A stretch of DNA of 64,000 nt, from assembly GCA_949752735.1 (NCBI GenBank), contig OX457052.1:13243037-13307036 (forward strand), written 5' to 3'. Below the pieces are notes generated by a model. It was not told where the DNA came from and did no database searches. It saw only the letters and a list, made by a program, of their open reading frames with translations. Position 1 is the first letter of the stretch. Each line of letters begins with the position of its first letter. Origin of the DNA: Lumbricus terrestris (Eukaryota > Annelida > Clitellata > Crassiclitellata > Lumbricidae). Both the position numbers and the translations under genes were made by a program. Shown piece after piece: positions 24,943-36,928 of the stretch.

Positions 24943-25944
24943 CTTTAAAAATATTAGTATTGTTATTTTTATATATACCATGTGTAAACTCAACATATTA
25001 ACACTTGTGAAACTTTTTACCTCTACACATAAAATTGTCTTAGCCTACTCTCCGTGCTTCGGGTGACTAAGATAATACGCTCTCATAAGAGCAGATTTTC
25101 GTTGTATTGTTTTTAAACTAAATTCGTACCATGTCACGACTTTGTGCCACAAGAATTCTCACCTTGAATCGTTCAGCATATTTTGCAGTGTTGGCAACTT
25201 TGGACTATGTCACCTCATTATCTGCAGGCGCTATATAGCGAAAGTGTTTACGCATATTTTATTAGGCCTGCTCTGGTGTCCTATTTCGCATTTCCTTTAG
25301 TAGCATCAATGCTGTTACAAGGTACAGCACATGATAATAAGCAATTTCTGTTAAAGTTAAACAACATTAAATCCTAACATAGATGATTAACGAAGCCCCT
25401 TCTTTATCCAGTTTGGTACGGATAGCATCCGAAAATCAAGATTTAAATTTGCTACGAAATAGTCAGGTGAGAACTTCAATCAAGTACTGCGAAATACTTT
25501 TAGGCGCTTAAATATAGCTCATGATCTGAGTGAACTAGATGAAATAAACATATTTGAAGGTTTTCAATGTATTAATCAATGACTATAGTTTTTTTATAAT
25601 AGGCTGCACGTGTTAAAAAAAGCGCATAGCAGAACACAGGCAACTAATGATCAAGCATCGAGTTTGAATGAAAATCTACTGAATGGCGCAGGTTGGAATC
25701 ATTCTAAAACTGTAGCCTACTTCGGATCGTGCCAATGCTCACCAGCATGGACACGATCTGAAGTACAAATCCAGGATTTGTATCCATACTTCAGTTAAGC
25801 CACATGTAGCCCTATATGTTTGGGTTTAACATCAGTTCAGTAGGCTTATAAGAAGATTCAACCAGTGAACATTATGAAGAGTTGATGTGAAAGCGACTGT
25901 GCATGTATCAGTTTAGAAAATTGTGCTAAACAAACAAACTGCAC

Positions 25945-26064
25945 CTTTGCATTGAAAGTCGTTCGCTAATTCGAATCCTGAACGACACGAACACGAGTAA
26001 TTCCCAACAGTATTCTCACATATCTGACCACACTTGCGCACTTCCTTCTGGCATTCATCGATAT
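25945..26064 (-). CDS. cbEGF exon M47 (short type)
   Basis: A 120-bp exon beginning IDECQKEVRKCGQICENTVG, then NYSCSCRSGFELANDFQCK. Donor GTGCAG is weak but GT is present. Confidence 0.88.
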
Positions 26065-26498
26065 CTGTCGCAGGTAGCAAAAACACATTAATACAAATGC
26101 ATCCGATGCACAACATATCTGGAAGAAAACTGTTAATGCTGAGTAGCCTATACACTTTAGCGTATGGGTGAACAAGTGTCTTAATGACACAGTGTCAGTA
26201 TATCTCCTGCGATCCAACTTCATTTCGCAGTGAAGGTTTTACTAAATGTTTCGTCGCACTAAAGTTCAGCTTTAACATTTAAATCCTCATTAACCCGGAC
26301 ACGAGTTGGCCTAATTGCAGAAGAAGCTTGCGCACGATAGACAATACATTTTGCATCCGTCAGTATGTAGGCTAAAAAAATTGACATAGCCTAACAAGAT
26401 TATTTCTGGCAGCCTAACAACATTACTTCTAGCGTTATTGGAAGACAAGAATATAAGACGAGTCTCTCTTTAGTCAACTCTTGCAAAATGAACGTCAA

Positions 26499-26720
26499 CA
26501 GTGGCGGCGCTAGAGGGGGCTAGGGGGGCTAAGCCTCCATGCAAGAGGCTCAGCCCCCCCCCCCCTAAAAAAAGGGCCATCAGAATTTTTACATTGAAAA
26601 ATCCACGATTTTCGGCTGACAACCAAAAAAAAAGGTCGTCAGAAATTTTGGCGGCGAAAATGGAAAATTTTCGACGCGGGGCTCAGCCCCCCCGAAGCTG
26701 AAATCCTGGCGCCGCCACTG
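26499..26720. mobile_element. hAT-like element (family 2)
   Basis: Ends CAGTGGCGGCGCTAG and CTGGCGCCGCCACTG with a perfect 8-bp duplication AACGTCAA (26491-26498, 26721-26728). Confidence 0.9.
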
Positions 26721-27019
26721 AACGTCAATCAATAGTTAAAATAAAGATTAACCAAACAGAGTTATCTAAATGCGACTGCGTATTGAGTTAATCAATGAGC
26801 TTCGATGTGATGATGAGTAATACCACTGACAGAAGTTTTGTGCCTGCTTAACTAATATTAGTTATTAATTGAATGAACTTCTGTAAATAGCATAACGCAT
26901 CTTTACATCGCAACTGGTTGAGTAACCCGATACATAGATCCCTCTCCGTATGGCTGAATTTATAATTATTATGATATTCGTTGAGTTAACATGTTACTTC
27001 ACTAAATGGTGTTACTCAC

Positions 27020-27142
27020 CTTCACATTGGAACTCATCGACTAACTCAAATCCTGGATGACACGAGCAAGTGTAATTGCCGATGCTGTTTGCACATATTT
27101 GATTGCATTTGTGAAGTTCTTTAATTAGGCATTCATCAACAT
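27020..27142 (-). CDS. cbEGF exon M46
   Basis: A 123-bp exon beginning VDECLIKELHKCNQICANSI, then GNYTCSCHPGFELVDEFQCE. The first loop is one residue longer than in its neighbours. The (CT)n/(TA)n tract 27295-27450 lies in the upstream intron. Confidence 0.9.
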
Positions 27143-27291
27143 CTGTTAAAGCAATCAAAATAAAATTGCGGGTTAAACTCTGTGTCTGAATATGGTTAAA
27201 AGCAACAGACATTGAATGCATTTTTCTTCATTCGTTTTCTGCCCTCAGGCAGGTTCGTGTGTCCAACGACCCAACTCATCTCTATTCTTCG

Positions 27292-27450
<159 letters not shown>

Positions 27451-27675
27451 CTCTCTTCAGTCCTCTGTAGCCTTCCTTTGTCATCATCCAGTCCAGTAGC
27501 ATCGTTCTTGGTATTGTACAATACGGCACTCCTCTATTTAAATATAATTGTATGCTGAAAATCTGTATAGGAGCCATATGTCATTGTTCGCATGATAACT
27601 GTAGTCTATGTAGCTGAAAATGGTCTAATTTAATATCTGTATCTAATCAACTTAGGTCTTGAGAATAGGACGCAC

Positions 27676-27795
27676 CTTCACATCGAAATTCGTTCAGTTG
27701 CTCGTATCCTGGCAGACATGAGCATGTATAGTTTCCGAGGTTGTTTTCACACACTTGACTGCATTGATGCGTTTTTGTTTCACATTCATTAATAT
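27676..27795 (-). CDS. cbEGF exon M45 (short type)
   Basis: A 120-bp exon beginning INECETKTHQCSQVCENNLG, then NYTCSCLPGYEQLNEFRCE. Donor GTGCGT. Confidence 0.9.
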
Positions 27796-27972
27796 CTACA
27801 TGTGCAAAAACATAAGTATCATTTGTAAAAAAAAGATGAAAGAGTCTAATACATCGATTTAGAATGTCCAATTAGCTATCTGCGTATTAGTGCAATTACT
27901 TCACAGTAGAACTCATCTTCCTCTTTAGCACATATACAGAGAGAATAGCGTGAATTAAGTTGAAGTGTCTAC

Positions 27973-28092
27973 CTTCGCATTGCAAGTTGTTCATGAGTTG
28001 AAATCCAGAATTGCACGAACAGCTGTAACTGCCGATATTATTTTCACATATTTGGCTGCATTGGTCTGTCTCGCTTTGACATTCATCGATAT
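27973..28092 (-). CDS. cbEGF exon M44 (short type)
   Basis: A 120-bp exon beginning IDECQSETDQCSQICENNIG, then SYSCSCNSGFQLMNNLQCE. The last loop is one residue shorter than in M1-M43. This L-x-x-x-x-Q/R/K-C-E ending marks most of the membrane-proximal group. Confidence 0.9.
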
Positions 28093-28427
28093 CTATTTAC
28101 CTACGTCTTTGCTGCGTGTAGAGACCGCTAAATAACATTGCCATAAACATGGATTGACATTAAAACTCGTTCGGCAGTCACACTGTGGTCATCCTTTAGA
28201 AAGTTTAGGCCATATTGTAAAATAATATGAATACCAGTACTTTAATTGAACTCAATCATTACTCTCATTAGTCAGGTTTGTTACAACAATACATAGGCCT
28301 ATAATCATTTAGAGACAATATTCATCATTAATCCAACTACATTTTCACTCTTAGGCATACAAATATTAGACAAATATAGATACATCATTGTTATTTAGAA
28401 ACAATTTATATGTTGATGTTTACTCAC

Positions 28428-28550
28428 CAATACATGATCTCTTGTCCAATGACAAATTATAACCAAGTTCGCATTCACAGCTGTAGTTGCCAACACTGTT
28501 AGAGCACAGTTGAGTACAGCCCGATGTTCCAGACTCACATTCGTCAATGT
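28428..28550 (-). CDS. cbEGF exon M43
   Basis: Begins IDECESGTSGCTQLCSNSVG, then NYSCECELGYNLSLDKRSCI. Canonical donor GTGAGT. Confidence 0.9.
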
Positions 28551-28911
28551 CTGTCAAAACAGAACATTACTCTTGAAACAGTGCCGGTGCATTATGCCAT
28601 TGAAATAATTATTTCTTTGACACTAAATGCTCTAATGGATTCTCATAGCATCGTCCTCTTAATTCTATAATGGTTCAATTTCAAGGTATGCATTTGTAGC
28701 GCCATTTTCTGAGTGACAGTATATTAAAGTAAGCTACGTTTTCCAATCATAGATTGAGTTTGTTGCTTTATACTAAAGTTCATGTGCAGTCGGACGTCCA
28801 GTTTGTCCAGTTCAGATGGAAGACGGTGGAGACGGGGACAAGTGGAAGAGAAGGATCTGAGTGGACATGGATATTTAATATAAAAGATGTTAAAATAGAA
28901 AGAATACTGAC

Positions 28912-29034
28912 CGTTGCACGAGCTCTTGTCCTCGGCCAAAGTATATCCGGGCAGGCATTCACATGTATAATTGCCATGGTTATTTACGCACACCTGTGCA
29001 CATTGATGAACTCCAGATGTGCATTCATTGATAT
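28912..29034 (-). CDS. cbEGF exon M42
   Basis: Begins INECTSGVHQCAQVCVNNHG, then NYTCECLPGYTLAEDKSSCN. Donor GTCAGT and acceptor TAG are intact. Confidence 0.9.
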
Positions 29035-29243
29035 CTACCATTTAAAAAAATTAAAATACTTAGATCCATTAATCAATTTATTAGACTGACATTAACATAT
29101 TTGACACGATTTACATCAAGTATGATTCACATCAATTAGAATTTACATCAAGTAGGCCTAGGTATGAGCCTGTACTTTGTAGCATTCACATTTTTTTTAT
29201 ATTAATTTGCATCATTTATTTTCAACCGAAACAGAGGACTAAC

Positions 29244-29366
29244 CAATGCAGGACAGTCCATTGGAAGATAGCGTGTAACCAGGGCCACATCCACAAGTGT
29301 AATTCCCGTCAAGATTATAACAACATTGTTCACAGCCGGATATTTCGGATGCACATTCATCAATAT
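29244..29366 (-). CDS. cbEGF exon M41 with a seventh cysteine
   Basis: Begins IDECASEISGCEQCCYNLDG, then NYTCGCGPGYTLSSNGLSCI. The residue before the third cysteine is Cys (usually Leu), so this domain has seven cysteines and one may be free or pair outside the domain. Confidence 0.9.
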
Positions 29367-29896
29367 CTAACGACATAAGAAACAACATTTTAATCATAAC
29401 ATCTTTTAACTTAAATAAATTTGAATTCTGATTTATTGCTCTTTAATAGTGTTGACTAGGTGTGCGTAGTTTAAACATAGATGCAAAAACGATGGAAACG
29501 GAATAAAAAACGGAAAACGTCGTTTTTAAAAAAAATAAAAAAACCGACAAAACCATAAAAAACGGAAAAGAAAAAGAAATGGACTTTGTTACATCGTGTA
29601 CCGCAGTTTCAAATTGAAAACCTTGTTTGTGCAATTTAATTTCAATCAACAAGCAAATAACACAGCTTACACTTAGCAAAACGGTCAAATAGTGATATGA
29701 ATTAGCGGAATACTTGAAAATACGAAGGCAGCGTAAGAGATATCAGACGAAAATAATATTAAGAAAAATAATTGCAGACAGTAAATCAATAAATATGGTC
29801 AAAAAACAAACAAAAACGATAAAAAAAAACGAGAAAAAAGACTTTTTTATAAGAATTTTTAAAAAAACATTTTTTACAACAATGTGTTTAACTGAC

Positions 29897-30019
29897 CAGA
29901 GCAAGATCTTCCATCTTCACCCAATGTATATCCGGAGTGACATTCGCAGGTAAAATTCCCAATGTTATTCACACAGACCTGTGCACATTCGTTAACTCCG
30001 AATGCACATTCGTCGACAT
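29897..30019 (-). CDS. cbEGF exon M40
   Basis: Begins VDECAFGVNECAQVCVNNIG, then NFTCECHSGYTLGEDGRSCS. Close to M42 (V-C-V-N-N, C-E-C). Donor GTCAGT. Confidence 0.9.
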
Positions 30020-30381
30020 CTATACAAAGCGTCATTAAAACAATATCATAATTTAATCATTTTAATCATCTTTCATATTAACAATTGATACAAACAATAA
30101 GTTTTTCTTTTACTACAACACTCATATCATGCAGTCTAGCTCGAAAAAGTCTACATTCGCGAACAGCTGTTCGACTTATTTCGCATTTTGAGAGTTGCTC
30201 AGCTGTAGGTGAGAAAGACATTTTTATAAAGTGAAGCTGTTTAAGCTGTGAATTTGTTACGCTCTAAGGGTTTAGGCTATTGAGAAAACTTAGTTCATTT
30301 TCTTAAGGCGTGACTAATAGCGATAAAATTTCTTAATCAGTGTGGAAGGTTAGAGTTTCAAGTTACTCAATAGCCATTAAC

Positions 30382-30656
30382 CAAGGGCGGATACAGAAAT
30401 TTTCGAACGGGAGTGGTCAAAATTTTCCATCTTGGTCGGTGAAAAATCTGATGACCTTTTTTTTAGTTGCACATTGTTCTTAAGCCACTGTGCGGACCTC
30501 GTGTCCTCGTATACGGACCTCGTAGGGCGTGGGGAGGGGCCTATACGGAACTACTCATGGGGGGCCACGTCAACTTTCCGAGCCAGAACAGCTGGTAAAA
30601 AATAAAGAAATGGGGGAGGAGCGATGGCCGGATTGACCCCCCTGGATCCGCCCCTG
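30382..30656. mobile_element. hAT-like element (family 4)
   Basis: Ends 'caagggcggatacag' and 'ctggatccgcccctg'. Flanks CCATTAAC and CTATTGAC look like a decayed 8-bp duplication. Shares its interior with 51063-51224. Confidence 0.7.
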
Positions 30657-30865
30657 CTATTGACTAAGGTTCGCATCCCCCTCCCCCATTCAAAATCAAA
30701 GAAAGCAATTGGATACATCCGCAAAAGTAACTTTGTCACACTGTGTTTCTGCATTCATGTCTGGATAACCAGATACAAGTGTACATGTGGCCCTCAGTCT
30801 CAATTCTTGAGTTTACGCCTATATCAACATTATTAAAAAATGACTGGAAACAATTGAGAACTTGC

Positions 30866-30988
30866 CGTGACAAGATCGTCCATTGAGATCCAAAGAATAA
30901 CCTGCACTACAACCACATGTGTAGTTTCCGACCGTGTTTGTACAAAGTTGTGAACAGCCAGAAGTTTCAGAAACGCATTCATCGATAT
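30866..30988 (-). CDS. cbEGF exon M39, followed by a GC-AG intron
   Basis: Begins [20 protein letters not shown], then [20 protein letters not shown]. The donor reads G|GCAAGT, the usual consensus for a working GC donor. It is the first of the divergent membrane-proximal modules. Confidence 0.88.
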
Positions 30989-31488
30989 CTAAACATAAAT
31001 AAACACCATCACAAAATTTCTTCACAAAACTTGTTTGTGTCAATAAATAAATAAAAGTAATGCAAGGATAGCGTTTCAAGAATACCGAATACAGCGATTC
31101 CTAGTCGTCAACTTTGGGCCAATGGACAATCCAGGTACAAACTACAACTATTAATTCAAAGGTAACAGCAAAAAAGGAAACGACGCCTTCAAATGTCTGA
31201 CCCACACTCCACTGACTTACATCTGAAGAATAATATGTGTGTGGGTGTGGGTGTGCATGTTAGTGCGCATGCGCAAAGTTAAGCGCAGCGCCGTGGTCTT
31301 TTTGAACACTCGCTGACATCCGAACAATCGAGAAACAAATTCATTGACATGCGAATATGCAAGAAACTCTGTCATAATTATGTCTTTGCATGCATGCTCC
31401 AAAACAAGCAAAATACCGCTCTGAAATCACTTACATTTCAATAATTCAAAAACGCTAATTCTTTAAATACGTAGCCTATATAACTCAC

Positions 31489-31611
31489 CGTTGCATGATT
31501 TTCCGTTTAGTGCTAAACTGTAACCTGGATTACAGCCACAAGTGTAACTTCCGATGCTGTTGTTACAAAGCTGATCGCAATCGGATGTTCTTGCTGCACA
31601 CTCGTCAACAT
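31489..31611 (-). CDS. cbEGF exon M38, last of the homogenised middle zone
   Basis: Begins [20 protein letters not shown], then [20 protein letters not shown]. Asp replaces the usual Gly and Ala around the second cysteine. Confidence 0.92.
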
Positions 31612-31819
31612 CTGAACACAAATTCAATAGCAAGACTAATGAACTTTGAGACTTTAAACATAGGGAGCAATACGCCAATGTACAGCAAAGGAGACTACAC
31701 GAAATTCATACCCGAGGGCGCCAGGACTTCAAAACGATCGTTTTGAACCCATTCACACTGTATAGGCCTAATTGTTTAATTCAAGTTATACTGAGTCTTT
31801 CAATATGCGCACAACTCAC

Positions 31820-31942
31820 CATTGCATAGTTTTCTGTTTGGTGCTATCCTGTAACCTGAATTGCATCCACACGTGAAACTTCCGATGCTGTTGTTACAAA
31901 GCTGAGCGCAGCCGGATGTTCCTGTCACACACTCGTCAATAT
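31820..31942 (-). CDS. cbEGF exon M37
   Basis: Begins IDECVTGTSGCAQLCNNSIG, then SFTCGCNSGYRIAPNRKLCN. Shares R-x-A-P-N with M23 and M35. Confidence 0.92.
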
Positions 31943-32084
31943 CTGAAAAGAGAAAGTTAATAACAGGGTTAATACCTTCGAGGTTTTACACGTTGGGACT
32001 GACATGCAACTAAGTGTGACCATCAAAGGAAGTTGTTAATGATGTGTGACTGCGTGCATGTACCAAGACCGCTTTAAGCCCATC

Positions 32085-32143
32085 ATTGCTATAAGTCTGA
32101 TCGCAACCGGATGCTCCTTCACCACACTTGCCCGTCAACATAC
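32085..32143 (-). pseudogene. Decayed cbEGF half-exon
   Basis: About 60 bp matching the first half of the module (first to third cysteine) with substitutions and an inserted base. The acceptor ctg is changed to ctc/tac context and the second half of the exon is absent. It lies between M36 and M37. Confidence 0.65.
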
Positions 32144-32516
32144 GAACAAAAGATAACCGACAAGGCTGATGACTTTACAGGTTTTATGCATAGTGACTGT
32201 TATTAATTAATTAATTAATTCATTCATTCGTTTGAAGAATTTATATAGCGCCGCCCATTCAATAAGCCAACTCAGATGTGCTCCTAAGCAGTTCGACCAC
32301 GCTGATATACAACGAGCTTAAGGAGCCTTAAAACTCTGATTAGTGTAACTCTAGGTAGCAGGCGTACATCAAGTACACAAATCAAAATTTAGCGGAGAGC
32401 TGTGCGATTCCAAGTTTACACCATCACATGTAAAATACCGGCATTGCCCTGCACACACACCATAATTATTTGTATAATTCAAATGAGTTATTCATTTCGA
32501 AACGTCCACAACTCAC

Positions 32517-32639
32517 CGTTGCATGATTTTCCGTTTAGTGCTAAGCTGTAACCTGGATTACAGCCACAAGTGAAACTTCCTATGCTATTGTTACAAAGCT
32601 GAGCACATCCGGATGTTCTTGCCGTGCACTCGTCGACAT
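32517..32639 (-). CDS. cbEGF exon M36
   Basis: Begins [20 protein letters not shown], then [21 protein letters not shown] decayed half-module (32085-32143) lies in the intron downstream. Confidence 0.92.
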
Positions 32640-32986
32640 CTGGAAAATAAAAGTTAGTAGAACAACCGATGTATTTTCAGACTTTGTACACAGGATGTTA
32701 TGCGCAAATGTAGTAGTCCAGGCAATCTAGTTCAAATATACAGTGAACCTGGGCAAAATTGCAACACAAGCTTTTAAGACAGTCTCCTGCTCAGAATTTC
32801 CTGCTGAATAAAATATCCAAAATCCGACAAAATCCGGCCATGGATATCCTACGCCTATAACATAGTGGAGTTCACGAAATCCACATGAGTACTCTACGAT
32901 TCCAAAAATATCAAGCCAAACACGCGTGCATTTGTTTGATTTAAGTAATTACTGCTTCTTTCAATAAAATTATCTACATAACTCAC

Positions 32987-33109
32987 CGTTACATGAATTT
33001 CCGTTTGGTGCCAAACGGTAACCTGGATTGCAGCCACAAGTGAAACTTCCGTTGCTGTTGTTACAAAGCTGAGCGCAACCGGATGTTCTTGCTGCACACT
33101 CGTCAACAT
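32987..33109 (-). CDS. cbEGF exon M35
   Basis: Begins [20 protein letters not shown], then [20 protein letters not shown]. The last loop has N-S-C instead of K-S-C. Confidence 0.92.
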
Positions 33110-33317
33110 CTGAAAATGAAATTAGTAACGGGGCTGACGCATTTTGAGACTCTGTTCATGGGGAGAGTTTTTGCAAACAGGCAGTAATGAAAGTAAGAGA
33201 TATTGACCTGCATGCATCAGGAAACCAGACATTAACGCCGTGAACTTATTAATACAATAATTTATCTTTGCTTCATTTAGCTTAAGGCTGAATCGTACAA
33301 CATTGCTCATCACTCAC

Positions 33318-33440
33318 CGTTACATGATTTTCGGTTTTGTGCCAAACTGAAACCTGGATTACAGTCACAGGTGTAACTTCCGATGCTATTGTTACACAGC
33401 TGAGAACATCCGGATGTTCTTGCCGTGCACTCGTCAACAT
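33318..33440 (-). CDS. cbEGF exon M34
   Basis: Begins [20 protein letters not shown], then SYTCDCNPGFSLAQNRKSCN. Canonical donor GTGAGT. Confidence 0.92.
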
Positions 33441-34043
33441 CTGAAAATAAAAATTAGTAGAACGACCGATGTATTTTCAGACTTTGTACATAGGATGAAA
33501 TGCGCAAATGCAGGCCTATAGCATAGTGAAGTTCACGAAATTCACATGAGTGCTCTACGATTCCAAAGAAAACCCTTCATCATTCATTTTGGCAAATATG
33601 CACCAACAAGGACGATTGATTGATCGTAGGACTATCGATCGATCGGTCACATGCATGGTCGATCGGGCATAATTTACAAGGCTAAACTAGTCAAGTTATA
33701 GCTATCAAATATACAGCTATTGCAACGGTTAAAAACACCAACTAACATCGTCTAGATCATTTAATACATTATGTAATTTAACGTAAAATGCGTTATCTCT
33801 ATCACGTATCTTGATTGACACCAATTGACTCAGAATAAAAATTATCTAACGAGGATTGCTATATTGTCAACGGTTAATTTGTTCAAAAAATAAAATTCAT
33901 GTCATTTATTGTGGCATATGACCTGTGACCAATCATCAAAACCCATAAATTACCGACCGGCACTCAAACTGCAATTACTCTAGCCTACTTTAAAAAGATA
34001 ATTCTTTCAATAGGCTATACAATTATACATGTGCACAATTTAC

Positions 34044-34166
34044 CGTTGCATGATTTTCCGTTTTGTGCCAAACTGTAACCTGGATTGCATCCACAAGTGT
34101 AACTTCCGATACTATTGTTACAAAGCTGAGCGCATCCTGATTTTCTTGCTGTGCACTCGTCAACAT
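34044..34166 (-). CDS. cbEGF exon M33
   Basis: Begins VDECTARKSGCAQLCNNSIG, then [20 protein letters not shown]. Donor GTAAAT. Confidence 0.92.
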
Positions 34167-34609
34167 CTAGAATAAAATTAGTATAGAACGACCATGGCAA
34201 TTATTTGGATAATTTAGGCCTATTGGCCTATACATACATACATAATTTTTTATATACAAAATTATTTAGCAAATGACACACACATGTGCAATATAGGGGA
34301 GTACACGATATTCACAAGCGAACTCCATAATTCGAAAAACATATCGAGTTGAACACACTTTTATTTGTATGTTTCCGGTGAAACTAGTTCCTTCAATATG
34401 CGCGTTAAGCTTAACGATCAAGATTTATAACATGGCTGATGATTTCTGGGCTTTGCGCATTTGGATTGACATGCAAATCTACAAAGGAATTTCTGTGTGA
34501 TGTGTGTATTTCATACATCAAGACTAACTAAATTCCGCCTTGAAATCAAAATAATATTGTCTGATTTTTTCGACAAATTCTAAATATTTCAGTATGTAAC
34601 ATAACTGAC

Positions 34610-34732
34610 CGTTGCATGATTTTCCGTCTTGTGCCAAACTGTAACCTGGATTACAGCCACAAGTATAACTTCCCATGCTATTGTTACAAAGCTGAGCGCA
34701 TCCAGATGTTTTTGTTGTACACTCGTTAGCAT
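34610..34732 (-). CDS. cbEGF exon M32
   Basis: Begins ANECTTKTSGCAQLCNNSMG and ends SLAQDGKSCN. Shares the A-N-E-C start with M27, suggesting common descent of these two. Confidence 0.92.
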
Positions 34733-34936
34733 CTGAAAATAAGATTGACGACAGGGATAATGTCTTTATAGGCGTTTACATAGTTTCTGCAACGCAAATA
34801 TACAAAAAGGCATCATTCAGTAATTCATTTTGGCGAGTATATCTATGCAAAAAAAAATATAAAATGCGACCAGAAAATAGGACTGTTTGAGCAGGCTAAT
34901 AAAAAATGCTAATTCTTTGAAATCGTGCAAATTTAC

Positions 34937-35059
34937 CGTTGCATGATTTTCCGTTTAGTGCCAGACTGTAACCTGGATTGCAGCCACAACTGTAACTTCC
35001 GATGCTATTGTTACAAAGTTGAGCGCAACCGGATGTTCTTGCCGCACACTCGTCAAAAT
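34937..35059 (-). CDS. cbEGF exon M31
   Basis: Begins [20 protein letters not shown], then SYSCGCNPGYSLALNGKSCN. Phe stands at the residue between the two calcium-site acidic positions, an uncommon choice. A decayed copy of the module (35234-35336) lies between this exon and M30. Confidence 0.92.
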
Positions 35060-35233
35060 CTAAAAATAAAATTAGTAAGACGACCGATTTATTTTGTGAC
35101 TTTATACATTATAAAACATATTATGATGTGATGCCCAAATGTACACTACAGTATAAGGAAAAATAAATGAATGCTGCAGTATTCCAAAAAAGATCGAGCT
35201 GAACACACTTCTTTCAATATGAGTATAACTAAC

Positions 35234-35336
35234 CGTTGCATGATTTTCCATTTTGTGCCACACTCTATCCTAAATTGTAGGCACATGTCTAACTTCCGAT
35301 ACTGTTGCTACAAAGCTGAGAGCATCCGGATGTTCT
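35234..35336 (-). pseudogene. Decayed cbEGF exon with stop codons
   Basis: Aligned with neighbours, this reads [15 protein letters not shown], then a stop where Y-T-C should continue. A second stop lies in place of the Y of G-Y. The D-V-D-E-C part and the acceptor are missing. A donor-like G|GTTAGT remains. It is a dead member of the middle-zone exon type, between M30 and M31. Confidence 0.8.
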
Positions 35337-35549
35337 CATTAATAATAAAATTATGAAATGATAACCTTAAAAAATAATAGCATTGCTGTTTTCAAGGTTT
35401 TACACCTAAGGACTGATGTGCAAATTTACATCGAAGAAAGTTCCCTGGGATATGTGGTTACACTCAAGACCGCTTAAAATCCACAATGAAATAAGCATTT
35501 CAGTTTCATTCGACGTAATTCAAAATCTTTCAATATGTGCATAACATAC

Positions 35550-35672
35550 CGTTGCATGATTTTCCGTTTAAGGCCAGAATGTAACCTGGATTACAACCAC
35601 AAGTGTAACTTCCGATGCTATTGTTACAAAGTTGAGCGCAACCGGATGTTCTTGCTGCACACTCGTCAACAT
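35550..35672 (-). CDS. cbEGF exon M30
   Basis: Begins [20 protein letters not shown], then [20 protein letters not shown]. Donor GTATGT. Confidence 0.92.
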
Positions 35673-35854
35673 CTGAAAGTGAAATTAATGACGATTCTGA
35701 TGCATTTTAAGACTTTGTAAATGGGAAGCACATTTCAAATATGAAGCAAGAAAAGTAAAAGATATTGCATTGCATGCATCAGGATGAAAAAATAGGCGCC
35801 ATGAATCCAGCAATCACTCTTTGATTCAAGTAAAGCTGAGTCGTACAATTTATC

Positions 35855-35880
35855 CATAGATCACTGTTGCATCTGAAAAC
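35855..35880 (-). pseudogene. Collapsed cbEGF exon scar
   Basis: Intron sequence like that before M29 runs straight from a donor-side remnant (cactgttgc) into an acceptor-side remnant (atctgaaaac), with the roughly 110-bp exon body missing. This is the expected result of a deletion inside one repeat copy. Confidence 0.5.
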
Positions 35881-36098
35881 AAAATGAACAACGAGGCTTA
35901 TGCATCGCGAGCTTTGTACATTTGGCATTGCGCAAAACATGCAGCAAAGAAAGAAATTGACTTCCGTTCATCTGGACACCAGATGCGTAAAACCCTATTG
36001 TAATGTCCCTATAACCTGTAAAGTGTCGAAAGCAGCCTCAGTAATATCTCTTTGATTCAAGTAAAGCCGAGTCGTACAATTTGTCCATAACTACTAAC

Positions 36099-36221
36099 CG
36101 TTGCATGCTTTTCCGTTTAGTGCCAATCTGTAACCTGTATTGCAGCCGCAACTGTAGCTTCCGATACTATTGTTACAAAGCTGAGCACATCCGGATGTTC
36201 TTGCTGCACACTCGTCAACAT
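36099..36221 (-). CDS. cbEGF exon M29
   Basis: Begins [20 protein letters not shown], then SYSCGCNTGYRLALNGKACN. The intron to M28 is only about 170 bp. Confidence 0.92.
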
Positions 36222-36393
36222 CTAAAAATAAAATTTGCGGAAAGACCGATATAATTATATTTGGAGACTTTTGCATGGTTTGGTGCGCAAATGTGCAGTG
36301 TTGGAAAATATACACAATGCACATGCGTTCTCCAGGATTCCCAAATTTTGAGGCTGAAGACATTTCTTCAAAATAATATTATGTGTAACTCAC

Positions 36394-36516
36394 CGTTGCA
36401 AGATTTTCTGTTTTGTGCTAAACTGTATCCTGGATTGCAGCCACACGAGTAGCTTCCAATGCTATTGTTACAAAGTTGAGAGCAACCGGATGTCCTTGTC
36501 ATACACTCGTTAAGAT
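36394..36516 (-). CDS. cbEGF exon M28
   Basis: Begins [20 protein letters not shown], then SYSCGCNPGYSLAQNRKSCN. Canonical donor GTGAGT. A tRNA-derived SINE (36675-36893) lies in the intron upstream of it. Confidence 0.9.
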
Positions 36517-36674
36517 CTGAAAACAAAATTAACAACGACGCTGATGCATTTAGAGACTTCGTACACGTGGAGCGTTTTGCACATAGGCCTATTCAGCAAG
36601 AAAGGTAAAAGATAGCCTATTAACTTGCATGCACCAGGACACCAAAAAATCGGTCTGCAAACCCAGTATTGCAT

Positions 36675-36893
36675 AGTTTTTATGTGCACTGTTATAGCGC
36701 CCTTCAAACACACTACTCAGAGGCGCTCTCGACTGCAGAGCAGACACTGCATCAGAGTTTCACGCCGAAGCGCTGAGCAATTGCGAGTGAAGGACTTGCC
36801 CAAGGTCCCTACGCGGCGAGTTAACGTGGATTCGAACCACGAACCTTCCGGCTTCAAGGCAACGACGCCAGCACTACACCACCGCGCCCCACA
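36675..36893 (-). mobile_element. tRNA-derived SINE
   Basis: On the minus strand it starts GCGCGGTGGTGTAGTGCTGG (A-box-like) and has GGTTCGAATCC (B box), then a body ending near 'gagcgcctctgagtag' and 'gcgctataac'. Same family as the elements at 54526, 61860 and 63030. Not a functional tRNA gene. Confidence 0.8.
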
Positions 36894-36928
36894 AGTAAGA
36901 TTGAGTCGTAAATTTGTGCATAGCTTAT

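Noticed and set aside
36820..36870. tRNA gene suggested by a B box
   Set aside because: The cloverleaf does not close, and the same sequence recurs as a SINE at 54526, 61860 and 63030.
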